The notes under the pieces are model-generated. The model had not been told where the DNA came from and ran no database searches. It saw only the letters and a program-made list of their open reading frames with translations. Position numbers and translations under genes: made by a program. A DNA stretch of 64,000 nucleotides from CBDFGK01 sp965247075 (GTDB taxonomy: Bacteria; Pseudomonadota; Gammaproteobacteria; Pseudomonadales; Halieaceae), in contig CBDFGK010000003.1 of the NCBI GenBank assembly GCA_965247075.1, positions 1,116,001 through 1,180,000 of the forward strand, given 5' to 3'. Shown here piece after piece: positions 34,947 to 44,245 of the stretch (its first letter is position 1; every line of letters begins with the position of its first letter).

Positions 34947-35584
34947 TGGAATGGAGCCTCACCAAAGCCGATGACGTGATTGCCAAGAGCCCCGGCGAAC
35001 TCGATGTGGAGGAACAGGTGCGCCGCAATGTGATGTTCGCCAAACTGGAAGACCTGGTGGCCTGGGGACGAGCGCATTCCCTGTGGCCATTCAACTTTGG
35101 CCTGTCCTGCTGCTATGTGGAAATGGCCACCGCCTTTACCAGTCGCCATGACCTGTCGCGCTTTGGCTCTGAAGTTATTCGCGCCACGCCACGGCAGGCC
35201 GACCTGATGGTAATTTCCGGCACCTGCTTCCTAAAAATGGCGCCGGTGGTGCAGCACCTGTACGACCAGTTGCTGGAACCGCGCTGGATTATCTCCATGG
35301 GCTCCTGTGCCAACTCCGGCGGTATGTACGATATTTACAGCGTGGTGCAAGGGGTCGACAAATTTATTCCGGTAGATGTGTATGTACCCGGCTGCCCACC
35401 GCGTCCGGAGGCGCTGATGCAGGGTCTGATGATGCTACAGGAGTCTATTGAACAAGAGCGACGCCCGCTGAGTTGGGTGGTGGGTGACCAAACCGTGATC
35501 AAACCGGATCTGCCCAGCCAGCGCGACAAGTTGCAGCAGGAGAGAAATCTCGTCACCGAATTAAGGAGCCCGGACCAGGTTTAG
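34946..35584 (+). CDS. nuoB: NADH:quinone oxidoreductase subunit B
   Basis: 212 residues. It binds the terminal [4Fe-4S] cluster N2 that passes electrons to quinone. Ligands: the adjacent Cys pair in FGLSCCYVEMATAF, the Cys in IISMGSCANSGGMYDIYS and the one in VDVYVPGCPPRPEAL. Between them the family segment reads ISGTCFLKMAPVV, with a Cys where many homologues have Val or Thr. The start ATG overlaps the nuoA stop; GGAAGGAG lies just upstream. Confidence 0.95.
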   Translation: MEWSLTKADDVIAKSPGELDVEEQVRRNVMFAKLEDLVAWGRAHSLWPFNFGLSCCYVEMATAFTSRHDLSRFGSEVIRATPRQADLMVISGTCFLKMAPVVQHLYDQLLEPRWIISMGSCANSGGMYDIYSVVQGVDKFIPVDVYVPGCPPRPEALMQGLMMLQESIEQERRPLSWVVGDQTVIKPDLPSQRDKLQQERNLVTELRSPDQV

Positions 35585-35625
35585 GATACACAGGCACATG
35601 GCAAACAGGAGTTAATCTGCCTCGC

Positions 35626-37374
35626 ATGCTCAACGCTGAGACGACCAACAACAGCACTATCGTGGACGAACTATTCGCCCGCTTTGGCACCGATATATTT
35701 GTGCTTCAGTCCTGCGCCGATGACACCCCCACGCTGTGGGTGACATGCAGTGAGTTGCTCGCGGTGCTGGCATTCCTCAAACCGCATTACCCCATGCTGT
35801 ACGACCTGTTCGGCATTGACGAGCGCCTGCGCGAACACAGACAGGGCCAGCCCGACGCCGACTTCTCGGTGGTCTATCACCTGTTCAATCTCAGCCCGGT
35901 CGCCGAAATTCGTATCAAGGTTGCCGTCATTGAGCCGGCCCAGGTTCCCACCAGCTGCAATATCTGGCCCAACGCCAATTGGTATGAACGCGAGGCCTGG
36001 GACATGTTCGGTATTGAATTCTCCGGCCACCCCCACCTGTGTCGCATCCTGCTGCCACCGACCTGGGAAGGGCACGCCCTGCGCAAAGAGCACCCGGCCC
36101 GGGCCACTGAAATGGAGCCCTTCAGCCTCAGCGCCGAGCGCCAGGACTACGAGCAGGAAGCATTGCGCTTTCGCCCCGAGGAATGGGGTATGGAGCGGGC
36201 CACCGCAGACACAGAATTTATGTTTCTCAATCTCGGCCCCAACCACCCCAGCGTGCATGGCGTGTTTCGAATTGCCCTGCAACTGGACGGTGAAGTTGTG
36301 GTTGATGCAGTGCCCGACATTGGCTATCACCACCGCGGCGCCGAGAAAATGGCCGAGCGCCAGACCTGGCATTCATATATCCCCTATACCGACCGCATCG
36401 ACTACCTCGGTGGGGTAATGAATAACCTGGCCTATGTGCAAACCATTGAGCGCATGGCCGGCATCACCGTACCCGACCGCGCCAAGGTGATTCGCATCAT
36501 GTTGGCCGAGCTGTTTCGCATATCCAGTCACCTGGTCTTCTACGGCACTTTTGCGCAGGACGTCGGGCAGATGTCGCCGGTGTTTTATATGTTCGCCGAC
36601 AGAGAGCGTCTGTTCGGCATTGTCGAGGCGATTACCGGCGGTCGTATGCACCCGGCCTGGTTCCGCATCGGTGGCGTGTGCCAGGATCTGCCCCGTGGCT
36701 GGGACAAGTTGGTGCGGGATTTCATCGACTTCATGCCGGCGCGGCTGGATCACTACGACAAGATGTCACTACAAAACAGCATACTCAGGCAGCGCACCGT
36801 CGGCATTGGTCGCTGTACCCAACAGGAAGCCATTGACTGGGGCATTACCGGCCCCTCCCTGCGTGCGACCGGTGTCGATTTTGACCTGCGCCGGGACCGA
36901 CCCTATGGCGGCTATGACCAGTTTGAATTCGACGTGCCTGTTGCCAACAACGGTGACACCTATGACCGCGCCGTGGTGCGGGTAGAAGAAATTCGCCAGA
37001 GCCTGCGTATTATTCGCCAGTGCCTGGAAAACATGCCGGAGGGACCCTACAAGTCTGATCACAAACTCACCACACCGCCGCCCAAGGACGCGACCCTGCA
37101 AGATATTGAGACCCTGATACACCATTTTCTCAACGTTAGCTGGGGACCGGTGATACCCGCCGGCGAAGCCTGTATGCCGATCGAAGCCACCAAGGGCCTC
37201 AATAGTTATCACCTGGTCAGTGACGGCGGCACCACGTCCTATCGCACCCGTATACGCACACCGTCTTTTCCGGCCCTGCAACAAATACCCCTGCTCTCAC
37301 GCGGGCTGATGATTCCGGATCTCATCGCGATAATCGCCGGTATCGATTTCGTGATGGCAGACGTGGACAGGTAA
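35626..37374 (+). CDS. nuoCD: NADH:quinone oxidoreductase fused subunits C and D
   Basis: 582 residues; the C and D subunits are one protein, as in enteric and Pseudomonas-type gammaproteobacteria. The C part (about 1-190) has WYEREAWDMFGIEFSGHP and ILLPPTWEGHALRKEHP. The D part begins with LNLGPNHPSVHGVFRIAL and includes VDAVPDIGYHHRGAEKMAE, RDVGQMSPVFY-like QDVGQMSPVFYMF, LRATGVDFDLRRDRPYGGYD and YRTRIRTPSFPALQQIP, which line the quinone cavity. It starts 41 bases after nuoB and is separated from nuoE by four bases. Confidence 0.95.
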   Translation: MLNAETTNNSTIVDELFARFGTDIFVLQSCADDTPTLWVTCSELLAVLAFLKPHYPMLYDLFGIDERLREHRQGQPDADFSVVYHLFNLSPVAEIRIKVAVIEPAQVPTSCNIWPNANWYEREAWDMFGIEFSGHPHLCRILLPPTWEGHALRKEHPARATEMEPFSLSAERQDYEQEALRFRPEEWGMERATADTEFMFLNLGPNHPSVHGVFRIALQLDGEVVVDAVPDIGYHHRGAEKMAERQTWHSYIPYTDRIDYLGGVMNNLAYVQTIERMAGITVPDRAKVIRIMLAELFRISSHLVFYGTFAQDVGQMSPVFYMFADRERLFGIVEAITGGRMHPAWFRIGGVCQDLPRGWDKLVRDFIDFMPARLDHYDKMSLQNSILRQRTVGIGRCTQQEAIDWGITGPSLRATGVDFDLRRDRPYGGYDQFEFDVPVANNGDTYDRAVVRVEEIRQSLRIIRQCLENMPEGPYKSDHKLTTPPPKDATLQDIETLIHHFLNVSWGPVIPAGEACMPIEATKGLNSYHLVSDGGTTSYRTRIRTPSFPALQQIPLLSRGLMIPDLIAIIAGIDFVMADVDR

Positions 37375-37378
37375 TGGC

Positions 37379-37879
37379 ATGAGCGGCGCATTGATCACAG
37401 CATTGAGCGAAACAGAATTGGCCCAGATCAACGCCGAACTCGCCCATGTGCCCTATCCCTCGGCAGCGGCTATCGAGGCTCTCAAGATCGTGCAGCAACA
37501 CCGCGGCTGGGTCTCGGATGCCAGTTTGCAGGCGATCGCCAAACAGTTGCAAATGTCAGCCACGGAGCTGGACGGGATTGCCACTTTCTACAACCAGATC
37601 TTTCGATTACCCGTGGGCAAAAAAATTATTTTCCTCTGCAACAGCGTTTCCTGCTGGATCAGGGGCAGCGACGACCTGCAGCGGCAGATCAGCGACCAAC
37701 TGGGCATCGCACCGGGAGAGACAAGTGCCGACAATGAATACACATTTATTCCCGTGCCCTGCCTGGGGGCCTGCGACAAGGCACCGGTGATGATGGTAGG
37801 TGAGGCTCTACACCACAATGTAGACGGAGCTTCGATCAGGGCCTTATTTCACAATGCCATGGAGGGGAGCGGTGAATGA
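37379..37879 (+). CDS. nuoE: NADH:quinone oxidoreductase subunit E
   Basis: 166 residues, thioredoxin-like, carrying [2Fe-2S] cluster N1a. The cluster Cys are in FLCNSVSCWIRG and PCLGACDKAPVMMV (C-x4-C and C-x3-C). The helical start (YPSAAAIEALKIVQQHRGWV, GIATFYNQIFRLPVG) is typical. With NuoF and NuoG it forms the peripheral NADH-oxidising arm. Its end overlaps nuoF by four bases. Confidence 0.95.
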   Translation: MSGALITALSETELAQINAELAHVPYPSAAAIEALKIVQQHRGWVSDASLQAIAKQLQMSATELDGIATFYNQIFRLPVGKKIIFLCNSVSCWIRGSDDLQRQISDQLGIAPGETSADNEYTFIPVPCLGACDKAPVMMVGEALHHNVDGASIRALFHNAMEGSGE

Positions 37880-39201
37880 CTGATCTGCCCCTGACCCGCA
37901 ATGTACGCGCTGACTTGTCGCCCACGGATATGGCGGCCTATGAAGCCAATGGCGGTTACCGGGGCTTGCGCAAGGCACTGAGCAGCATGTCGCCGGCGGA
38001 CTGCCTGGCGGTAATCAAGGACTCCGACCTGCGCGGCCGCGGTGGTGCCGGCTTTCCTACCGGCATGAAGTGGAGTTTTGTGCCCATGGACGATGGCGGC
38101 GCAGCCGAGACGTCGGACCGCGCCGGGCACAAGTATTTGATTTGCAATGCCGATGAAATGGAACCGGGCACCTTTAAGGACCGCTTGCTGCTGGAGTGCG
38201 ACCCGCACCAGTTGATAGAAGGCATGATCCTGTCTGCCTATACCATCCAGGCCGATGTGGCCTATATCTTTATTCGCGCCGAGTACCTGCCGGCGGCCAA
38301 CTTGCTGCGCAAGGCGATTGCCGACTGCTACGTCAAGGGGTATCTGGGTGACAATATACTGGGCAGCGGCTACCGGCTGGATATGCATGTACACGGCAGT
38401 GCCGGGCGCTATATCTGTGGCGAGGAAACGGCCCTGATCAGCTCGCTGGAAGGCAAGCGCGCCATTCCACGCGCCAAGCCGCCCTTTCCCCAGGTGAGTG
38501 GGCTGTGGGGACGCCCCACCATCGTCAACAACGTCGAAACCCTGTGTAATATTTCGCACATCATCGACCGGGGCGCCGATTGGTTCCAGAGCCTGGGGCG
38601 CGGCGTCGATGCCGGCACCAAACTGTTTGGCGTCAGCGGCCGGGTGAAAAATCCAGGCTGCTGGGAAATGCCCATGGGAACGCCAATCCGCGAAATTTTT
38701 GAAGGCAAGGCCGGTGGCATGGAATCCGGCTACCGGTTGCGCGGTTTTCTGCCCGGCGGCGGCTCTACCGACTTTCTGGTGGAGGAACACCTGGACCTGC
38801 CCATGGAGTACGAAAGCATAGGCCAGGCCGGCAGCCGCATGGGTACTGGCACCATGATCATTCTTGATGATCGGACCTGCCCGGTTGGTTTCGTGAAAAA
38901 CCTGGTGGAGTTTTTCGCCCGGGAATCCTGTGGATTTTGCACACCCTGCCGCGATGGGCTGCCCTGGAGTGCGCAGGTACTGGGGGATATAGAGAGTGGC
39001 CGCGGTCAACCCGAGGACATCGCCACCCTGGAAAAACAGGTCAGCTATATCGGTGCGATGGGTAATACCCACTGTGCGCTGGCCCCCGGTGCCATGGAAC
39101 CGCTGCAATCGGCACTGAAATATTTCCGCGAGGACTTCGACCGACATATCAGCGCCGGCAAGTGCCCCTATCAACCGGGAGGTAGCGATGCCGGTCATTA
39201 A
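37876..39201 (+). CDS. nuoF: NADH:quinone oxidoreductase subunit F (NADH/FMN binding)
   Basis: 441 residues. It oxidises NADH and passes electrons through FMN to the N3 [4Fe-4S] cluster. Seen: the NADH-binding GRGGAGFPTGMKWSF, the FMN region YLICNADEMEPGTFKDR and IFIRAEYLPAANLLRKAI, and cluster ligands in ESCGFCTPCRDGLPW plus the Cys of GNTHCALAPGA. The start overlaps nuoE (ATGA) and the end overlaps nuoG by 14 bases. Confidence 0.95.
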   Translation: MTDLPLTRNVRADLSPTDMAAYEANGGYRGLRKALSSMSPADCLAVIKDSDLRGRGGAGFPTGMKWSFVPMDDGGAAETSDRAGHKYLICNADEMEPGTFKDRLLLECDPHQLIEGMILSAYTIQADVAYIFIRAEYLPAANLLRKAIADCYVKGYLGDNILGSGYRLDMHVHGSAGRYICGEETALISSLEGKRAIPRAKPPFPQVSGLWGRPTIVNNVETLCNISHIIDRGADWFQSLGRGVDAGTKLFGVSGRVKNPGCWEMPMGTPIREIFEGKAGGMESGYRLRGFLPGGGSTDFLVEEHLDLPMEYESIGQAGSRMGTGTMIILDDRTCPVGFVKNLVEFFARESCGFCTPCRDGLPWSAQVLGDIESGRGQPEDIATLEKQVSYIGAMGNTHCALAPGAMEPLQSALKYFREDFDRHISAGKCPYQPGGSDAGH

Positions 39202-41941
39202 AATCGATGGCAAGGAATATCAGGTCGCAGCCGGTAAAAACCTGTTGCAGGCCGCCCTGGAACTGGGCCTGGACCTGCCCTACTTTTGCTGGCACCCGGC
39301 CATGGGCTCCATCGGTGCCTGTCGCCAGTGCGCCGTTGTGCAATACCGGAACGAGGAAGACAGTCGCGGCCGTATTGTGATGGGCTGCATGACGCCGGTA
39401 ACCGATGGCGCCATATTCTCCATGGATGGCGACCAGGCCAGGGAGTTTCGCGAGGCTATCGTCGAATCGCTGATGCTCAACCATCCGCACGATTGCCCGG
39501 TCTGTGCCGAGGGCGGCGAGTGTCACCTGCAGGACATGACCGTCATGGTCGGTCATCGCGATCGTCACTACCGGGGTACCAAGAACACCCACCGCAATCA
39601 GCAGTTGGGCCCGCTGATTGACCATGAAATGAATCGCTGTATCACCTGCTATCGCTGTACCCGCTTCTATCGCGATTACGCCGGTGGCACCGACCTCGCC
39701 GCGCTGGCGTCGCACGACCACACCTATTTTGGGCGCCATGAGGACGGCACGCTGGAGAGCCCCTTTGCCGGCAACCTGGTCGAGGTATGCCCCACCGGGG
39801 TGTTCACCGACAAATCGCTGGTGCACGACTATACCCGCAAATGGGATCTGCAATCGGCACCATCGGTGTGCGTGGGCTGTGCAGTCGGTTGCAATACCCT
39901 GCCGGGCGAGCGCTACGGCAAACTGAAACGCATTCACAATCGCTACAACCGCGATGTAAACGGCTATTTCCTGTGTGATCGCGGCCGCTTTGGCGGGCAG
40001 TTTGTAAACCGGCAAGATCGACTCAATCACGCCGGCGCGCGGCAACCCGATGGCAGTTTCCAGGCCACAACCGCCGCCGCCGCACTGCAATTGGTAGCCG
40101 CACAGCTCAACAATAAACGTGTCGCCGCCATTGGCTCACCGCGGGCCTCGGTGGAATCCAATTACCTGCTGCAGAAGCTGGTCGGCTCACAAAATTTCTG
40201 TAGCGGCATTGATGATCAGGAACAGGCATTACTGAGGCGTATCGTTGCGCACCTGGGCTCAAGCCCGGCCCACAACCCCTCCCTGCGAGACATTGAAAGT
40301 GCCGATGCCATGCTGGTGCTGGGTGAAAATATTACCCATACCGCGCCGATGGTGGCGTTGGCACTGCGACAATCAGTGCGCAACAAAGCCTTTGAGTTGG
40401 CGGCCGAACTGCGCCTGGAAACCTGGCAGGACGCCGCCATCCGCAACCTGGCACAGGACCAGCGCAGCCCGCTGCACATTGTTGCCAGTGGCTCAACCGA
40501 CCTGGACGACGTGGCCGTCAGCAGCACGTACCTGACCGCCGGTGACCAGGCCCTGTGGGCACAAAATTTGGCCCGCGCACTGGCCGGGGATACCAATCAG
40601 CCGCAACATGTCCAGCACATAGCCCGGGATCTCAAATCGGCCAAGCGGCCGCTGGTGATCTGCGGAACTGCCGCCGGCAGCGCGGCACTGATCGACGCAG
40701 CGGCCGGCATTGCGACGCAACTGGTAGCAACGGGCAGCGGGGCCATGCTCAGTTTCTGCCTGCCCGAGTGCAATAGTATGGGTAGCACCCTGCTGACCAT
40801 GGCAGGTAGCCGTTCTTTTGAAGAATTGGCGAGCAGTGCCGAGCGCGGCGAAATCGACACCCTGATGGTGATGGAGAACGAACTGCACCGCCGCTGCCAT
40901 ACCGCGCTGTTGCAGAAACTGCGCGACAACATAGAGTACGTGGTCGCAATGGATTGCCTGGAGTCCACGACCCTGGCGGAGTGCAACCTGGTATTGCCGG
41001 CGGCGGGCTTCACCGAATCCGAAGCCACGCTGGTCAGCTCCGAAGGGCGTGCCCAGCGTTCCTTCTCGGTCCACCCCGCCGCCGGGGACCGCCGCGCCAG
41101 TTGGCAGTGGCTACTCGAAATCGCGGAACTGTGGGGTCGGGAAGATCTTTCCCGACTGGCGCATTTCGATGACATCTGTGTCGCCTGCGGTGAGGACCAT
41201 CCCCTGTTGGCAGGCTTGGCGGGGGCGGCACCGGACCAGGGTTTCCGCAGTCGCGGCCTGAAGATACCCAGGCAAACTCACCGCTACAGCGGCCGCACCG
41301 CCATGCGAGCCAATATCTCTGTGCATGAACCCCAACAAACTGTCGACCCGGAATCTGCCCTGGCCTACACCATGGAGGGCGCCAGCCGCACCGATCACCC
41401 AGGCGCACTGCTCACCTACGTATGGTCGCCGGGCTGGAATTCAAATCAGTCCCTGCACAAATTTCAGAGTGAAGTCGGCGGCAGCCTGCGCGGTGGGACG
41501 GCCGGTGTGCGGCTGCTGGATGGAACATCGTTGGCAACACCATCGGCAGCGGTAGCGCCGGTGGCCTTTGCGACCCGCAGCGGCGAATTTCTGTTGCAGG
41601 CACGCCACCGCATCTTTGGCAGTGACGAGATGAGCAATCACTGCGATAACATTAAGGATTTAGCCGGCGAGGCCTTTATCGAGTTGAACGATGCTGACGC
41701 CGCGGCGTTGGGAGTGCACGGCGGCGATGGTGTGCTGCTCTGCCAGATCAGCCTGGAAGTACACATAAATAACTCCATACCCAGCGGTTCGGCCGGCTTC
41801 AGTGCAGGCTACAGTGCCTGCGCCGAGTTGCGCAGTGGACAGTGGGCACCCTTGCGCCGGGATGAGAACTGGCAGCGTCGGCACCCGCAGATTATTGGCA
41901 ACGACCGGGGGGGGCCGGCATGTCTGAATTCGGCACCATAG
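39188..41941 (+). CDS. nuoG: NADH:quinone oxidoreductase subunit G
   Basis: 917 residues, close to the E. coli length. N-terminal [2Fe-2S] Cys in LPYFCWHPAMGSIGACRQCA; [4Fe-4S] ligands in HDCPVCAEGGECHLQD and CITCYRCTRFYRDYAGG. The extra N7 cluster motif is complete: CVGCAVGC followed, 27 residues on, by Cys in NGYFLCDRG. The molybdopterin-oxidoreductase-like domain follows. N7 is present in E. coli- and Thermus-type enzymes. It overlaps nuoH by 22 bases. Confidence 0.95.
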   Translation: MPVIKIDGKEYQVAAGKNLLQAALELGLDLPYFCWHPAMGSIGACRQCAVVQYRNEEDSRGRIVMGCMTPVTDGAIFSMDGDQAREFREAIVESLMLNHPHDCPVCAEGGECHLQDMTVMVGHRDRHYRGTKNTHRNQQLGPLIDHEMNRCITCYRCTRFYRDYAGGTDLAALASHDHTYFGRHEDGTLESPFAGNLVEVCPTGVFTDKSLVHDYTRKWDLQSAPSVCVGCAVGCNTLPGERYGKLKRIHNRYNRDVNGYFLCDRGRFGGQFVNRQDRLNHAGARQPDGSFQATTAAAALQLVAAQLNNKRVAAIGSPRASVESNYLLQKLVGSQNFCSGIDDQEQALLRRIVAHLGSSPAHNPSLRDIESADAMLVLGENITHTAPMVALALRQSVRNKAFELAAELRLETWQDAAIRNLAQDQRSPLHIVASGSTDLDDVAVSSTYLTAGDQALWAQNLARALAGDTNQPQHVQHIARDLKSAKRPLVICGTAAGSAALIDAAAGIATQLVATGSGAMLSFCLPECNSMGSTLLTMAGSRSFEELASSAERGEIDTLMVMENELHRRCHTALLQKLRDNIEYVVAMDCLESTTLAECNLVLPAAGFTESEATLVSSEGRAQRSFSVHPAAGDRRASWQWLLEIAELWGREDLSRLAHFDDICVACGEDHPLLAGLAGAAPDQGFRSRGLKIPRQTHRYSGRTAMRANISVHEPQQTVDPESALAYTMEGASRTDHPGALLTYVWSPGWNSNQSLHKFQSEVGGSLRGGTAGVRLLDGTSLATPSAAVAPVAFATRSGEFLLQARHRIFGSDEMSNHCDNIKDLAGEAFIELNDADAAALGVHGGDGVLLCQISLEVHINNSIPSGSAGFSAGYSACAELRSGQWAPLRRDENWQRRHPQIIGNDRGGPACLNSAP

Positions 41942-42876
41942 TGTTTGGCCTGGTGCTGCTGGTGGGCACGGTTGCCCTGGCCGCCATTTTGACCTGGTTT
42001 GAACGTCGCCTGCTGGGCATCTGGCAGGACCGGCCGGGGCCCAACCGGCTCGGCCCCTTTGGCATAGGCCAGGTTGCCGCAGATATGCTCAAGCTGCTAA
42101 CCAAAGATGACTGGGTGCCACCCTTTTCCGACCGCATGGTATTTGTGCTGGCCCCGACCACCATCGTGGTGGCAATGCTGCTGGGCTTCGCGGTGGTGCC
42201 ATTTTCACCAGACATGAACATCATAGACGTCAATATTGGCCTGTTGTTCTTCCTGGGCATGACCTCCCTGGCGGTATACAGCGTATTGCTGGGCGGACTG
42301 GCCTCAAATAACAAGTACGCCCTGTTGGGCGGATTGCGCTCCGCCGCGCAAATGGTCAGTTACGAGGTCTTCATGGGCCTCTCGCTGATGGGTGTGGTCA
42401 TGCTCAGCGGCAGTTTCAGCCTGCAGGACATTGTCAGGGCGCAAGAGGACCTGTGGTTTTGCTTCACGCAATTCCTGGGCCTGTACGTATTTCTGATTGC
42501 CGGCATCGCAGAAAGCCACCGCTTGCCCTTCGATTTGCCCGAGGCAGAACACGAGTTAACGGCTGGTTTTCATACCGAGTACAGCGGCATGAAGTTCACC
42601 ATGTTTATGTTGGGGGAATACCTGGGCCTGATCCTGATTTCCTGCATGATCACCACACTGTTCTTCGGCGGCTGGCTGGGACCGGACTTTTTGCCACCGG
42701 TGGTGTGGTTCCTGTTGAAGACCGGCTTCTTCATTTGTTTTTTTATTCTGTTGCGGGCCGCCATTCCCAGGCCCCGCTACGACCAACTCATGTCGCTGGG
42801 TTGGAAATACATGTTGCCACTGACACTTATTAATTTGGCAGCCACCGGTGCAATTGCGCTGTGGATGCAGGGGTAG
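41920..42876 (+). CDS. nuoH: NADH:quinone oxidoreductase subunit H
   Basis: 318 residues, eight membrane helices. It forms part of the quinone tunnel with NuoB and NuoD. Family landmarks: TWFERRLLGIWQDRPGPNR, GPFGIGQVAADMLKLLTKDD, YEVFMGLSLMGVVMLSGSF, AESHRLPFDLPEAEHELTAG and the loop EYSGMKFTMFMLGEYLG. Acidic residues in the loop before TAGFHTEYSG link quinone chemistry to proton movement. Confidence 0.95.
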   Translation: MSEFGTIVFGLVLLVGTVALAAILTWFERRLLGIWQDRPGPNRLGPFGIGQVAADMLKLLTKDDWVPPFSDRMVFVLAPTTIVVAMLLGFAVVPFSPDMNIIDVNIGLLFFLGMTSLAVYSVLLGGLASNNKYALLGGLRSAAQMVSYEVFMGLSLMGVVMLSGSFSLQDIVRAQEDLWFCFTQFLGLYVFLIAGIAESHRLPFDLPEAEHELTAGFHTEYSGMKFTMFMLGEYLGLILISCMITTLFFGGWLGPDFLPPVVWFLLKTGFFICFFILLRAAIPRPRYDQLMSLGWKYMLPLTLINLAATGAIALWMQG

Positions 42877-42879
42877 GCC

Positions 42880-43407
42880 ATGTTTGAATCCCTAATCAGC
42901 CAATTTCGCACCCTCTGGACCATCCTCCAGCATACCTTTACACCCTTTGAGACGGTGCAGTACCCCGAGCAGAGACCTTATTTGGCACCGCGTTACCGCG
43001 GCCGCATCGTGTTGACCAATGATCCGGATGGCGAGGAGCGCTGTGTGGCCTGCAACTTGTGTGCGGTCGCCTGCCCGGTGGATTGCATCGCCTTGCAGCA
43101 GGGCGTGAAAGAGGATGGACGCTGGTACCCGGAGTTTTTCCGCATCAACTTCTCGCGCTGCATTATGTGTGGCATGTGTGAGGAGGCCTGCCCTACCAAT
43201 GCCATTCAACTCACCCCGGACTTCGAAATGTGTGAGTACGACCGCCAAAACATGGTGTATGAAAAAGAGCACCTGCAAATTGCCGGCACTGGCAAATACC
43301 ACGATTACAATTTCTACCGCACCTGTGGCTTGCAAATCGCCGGTAAAGACAAAGGCGAGGCCCGCAACGAAGCCCCCCCCATCGACATCAAGAGTCTACT
43401 GCCATGA
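42880..43407 (+). CDS. nuoI: NADH:quinone oxidoreductase subunit I
   Basis: 175 residues carrying two [4Fe-4S] clusters (N6a, N6b). Two ferredoxin motifs: CVACNLCAVACPVDCI and CIMCGMCEEACPTNAI. The region RYRGRIVLTNDPDGEERC before them is typical. It begins three bases after nuoH and overlaps nuoJ by four. Confidence 0.95.
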   Translation: MFESLISQFRTLWTILQHTFTPFETVQYPEQRPYLAPRYRGRIVLTNDPDGEERCVACNLCAVACPVDCIALQQGVKEDGRWYPEFFRINFSRCIMCGMCEEACPTNAIQLTPDFEMCEYDRQNMVYEKEHLQIAGTGKYHDYNFYRTCGLQIAGKDKGEARNEAPPIDIKSLLP

Positions 43408-43931
43408 TGGAGGCTCTTTTTTATATTGCCGCGGCGGTCGCACTGTTTGCGACTTTGCAGGCCTTGAGCCGCTCCAATGCCACCCACGCCCTGATCTACC
43501 TGATCGTGTCGCTGCTGGCGGTGGCGGTAATCTTCTTCCTGATGGGGGCGCCCTTTGCCGCCGCCCTGGAAATCGTTATCTATGCGGGTGCCATCATGGT
43601 GCTATTTGTGTTCGTTATCATGATGTTGAACCTGGGTGAATCCGGCGATGAACGCGAGCGCCAGTGGCTGCAACCACGCGCCTGGATCGTGCCCGCCATA
43701 CTGGCGGCGGTGCTACTGGCCGAACTGGTGACCGTCGAGCTGAAAACTGAAGGCCTCACCAGCGGCACCGAAGTAACCCCCAAACAGGTAGCCCTGACAT
43801 TATTTGGTCCCTATGTACTGGCGGTAGAAATCGCCTCCATGTTACTGCTGGCAGGCTTGGTAGGTGCCTATCACCTGGGCAGGCGCTTTATCGATCGCAG
43901 TTCTCGAGGTAACAACAGGAGACAGCGCTGA
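43404..43931 (+). CDS. nuoJ: NADH:quinone oxidoreductase subunit J
   Basis: 175 residues, five membrane helices. Conserved parts: ATLQALSRSNATHALIYLIV and FAAALEIVIYAGAIMVLFVF, which holds the helix 3 pi-bulge region, then VIMMLNLGE. It links the quinone site to the antiporter-like subunits. Overlaps nuoK by one base. Confidence 0.93.
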   Translation: MMEALFYIAAAVALFATLQALSRSNATHALIYLIVSLLAVAVIFFLMGAPFAAALEIVIYAGAIMVLFVFVIMMLNLGESGDERERQWLQPRAWIVPAILAAVLLAELVTVELKTEGLTSGTEVTPKQVALTLFGPYVLAVEIASMLLLAGLVGAYHLGRRFIDRSSRGNNRRQR

Positions 43932-44245
43932 TGGACGGCTTGCAGATACCCCTGGAGCACGTGTTGATACTGGCGTCGCTGTTGTTTACCGCCGGCCTGG
44001 TGGGCCTGATGGTGAGGCGCAACATTATTTTTATGCTGATGTCGCTGGAGGTCATGCTAAACGCCGCCGCCCTGGCCTTTGTGGCCGCCGGCGCGTACTG
44101 GGGACAGGCTGATGGCCAGGTTATTTTCATGCTTATTCTGACCATAGCGGCGGCGGAGGTGTCAGTGGGGCTGGGACTGGTGCTGCAGGTGCAACGTCGT
44201 TTCCATACGCTGGATATGGATAACGCCAACAGGTTGCGCGGATGA
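43931..44245 (+). CDS. nuoK: NADH:quinone oxidoreductase subunit K
   Basis: 104 residues, three helices, MrpC-like. Landmarks: IPLEHVLILASLLFTAGLVG, RRNIIFMLMSLEVMLNAAAL (with the conserved Glu) and IFMLILTIAAAEVSVGLGL (second conserved Glu). These carboxylates carry protons. Overlaps nuoL by four bases. Confidence 0.95.
   Translation: MDGLQIPLEHVLILASLLFTAGLVGLMVRRNIIFMLMSLEVMLNAAALAFVAAGAYWGQADGQVIFMLILTIAAAEVSVGLGLVLQVQRRFHTLDMDNANRLRG

Noticed and set aside
37849..39213. 454-residue frame antisense to nuoF
   Set aside because: nuoF is certain on the plus strand; the antisense frame has no family features and arises from GC-rich codon bias.
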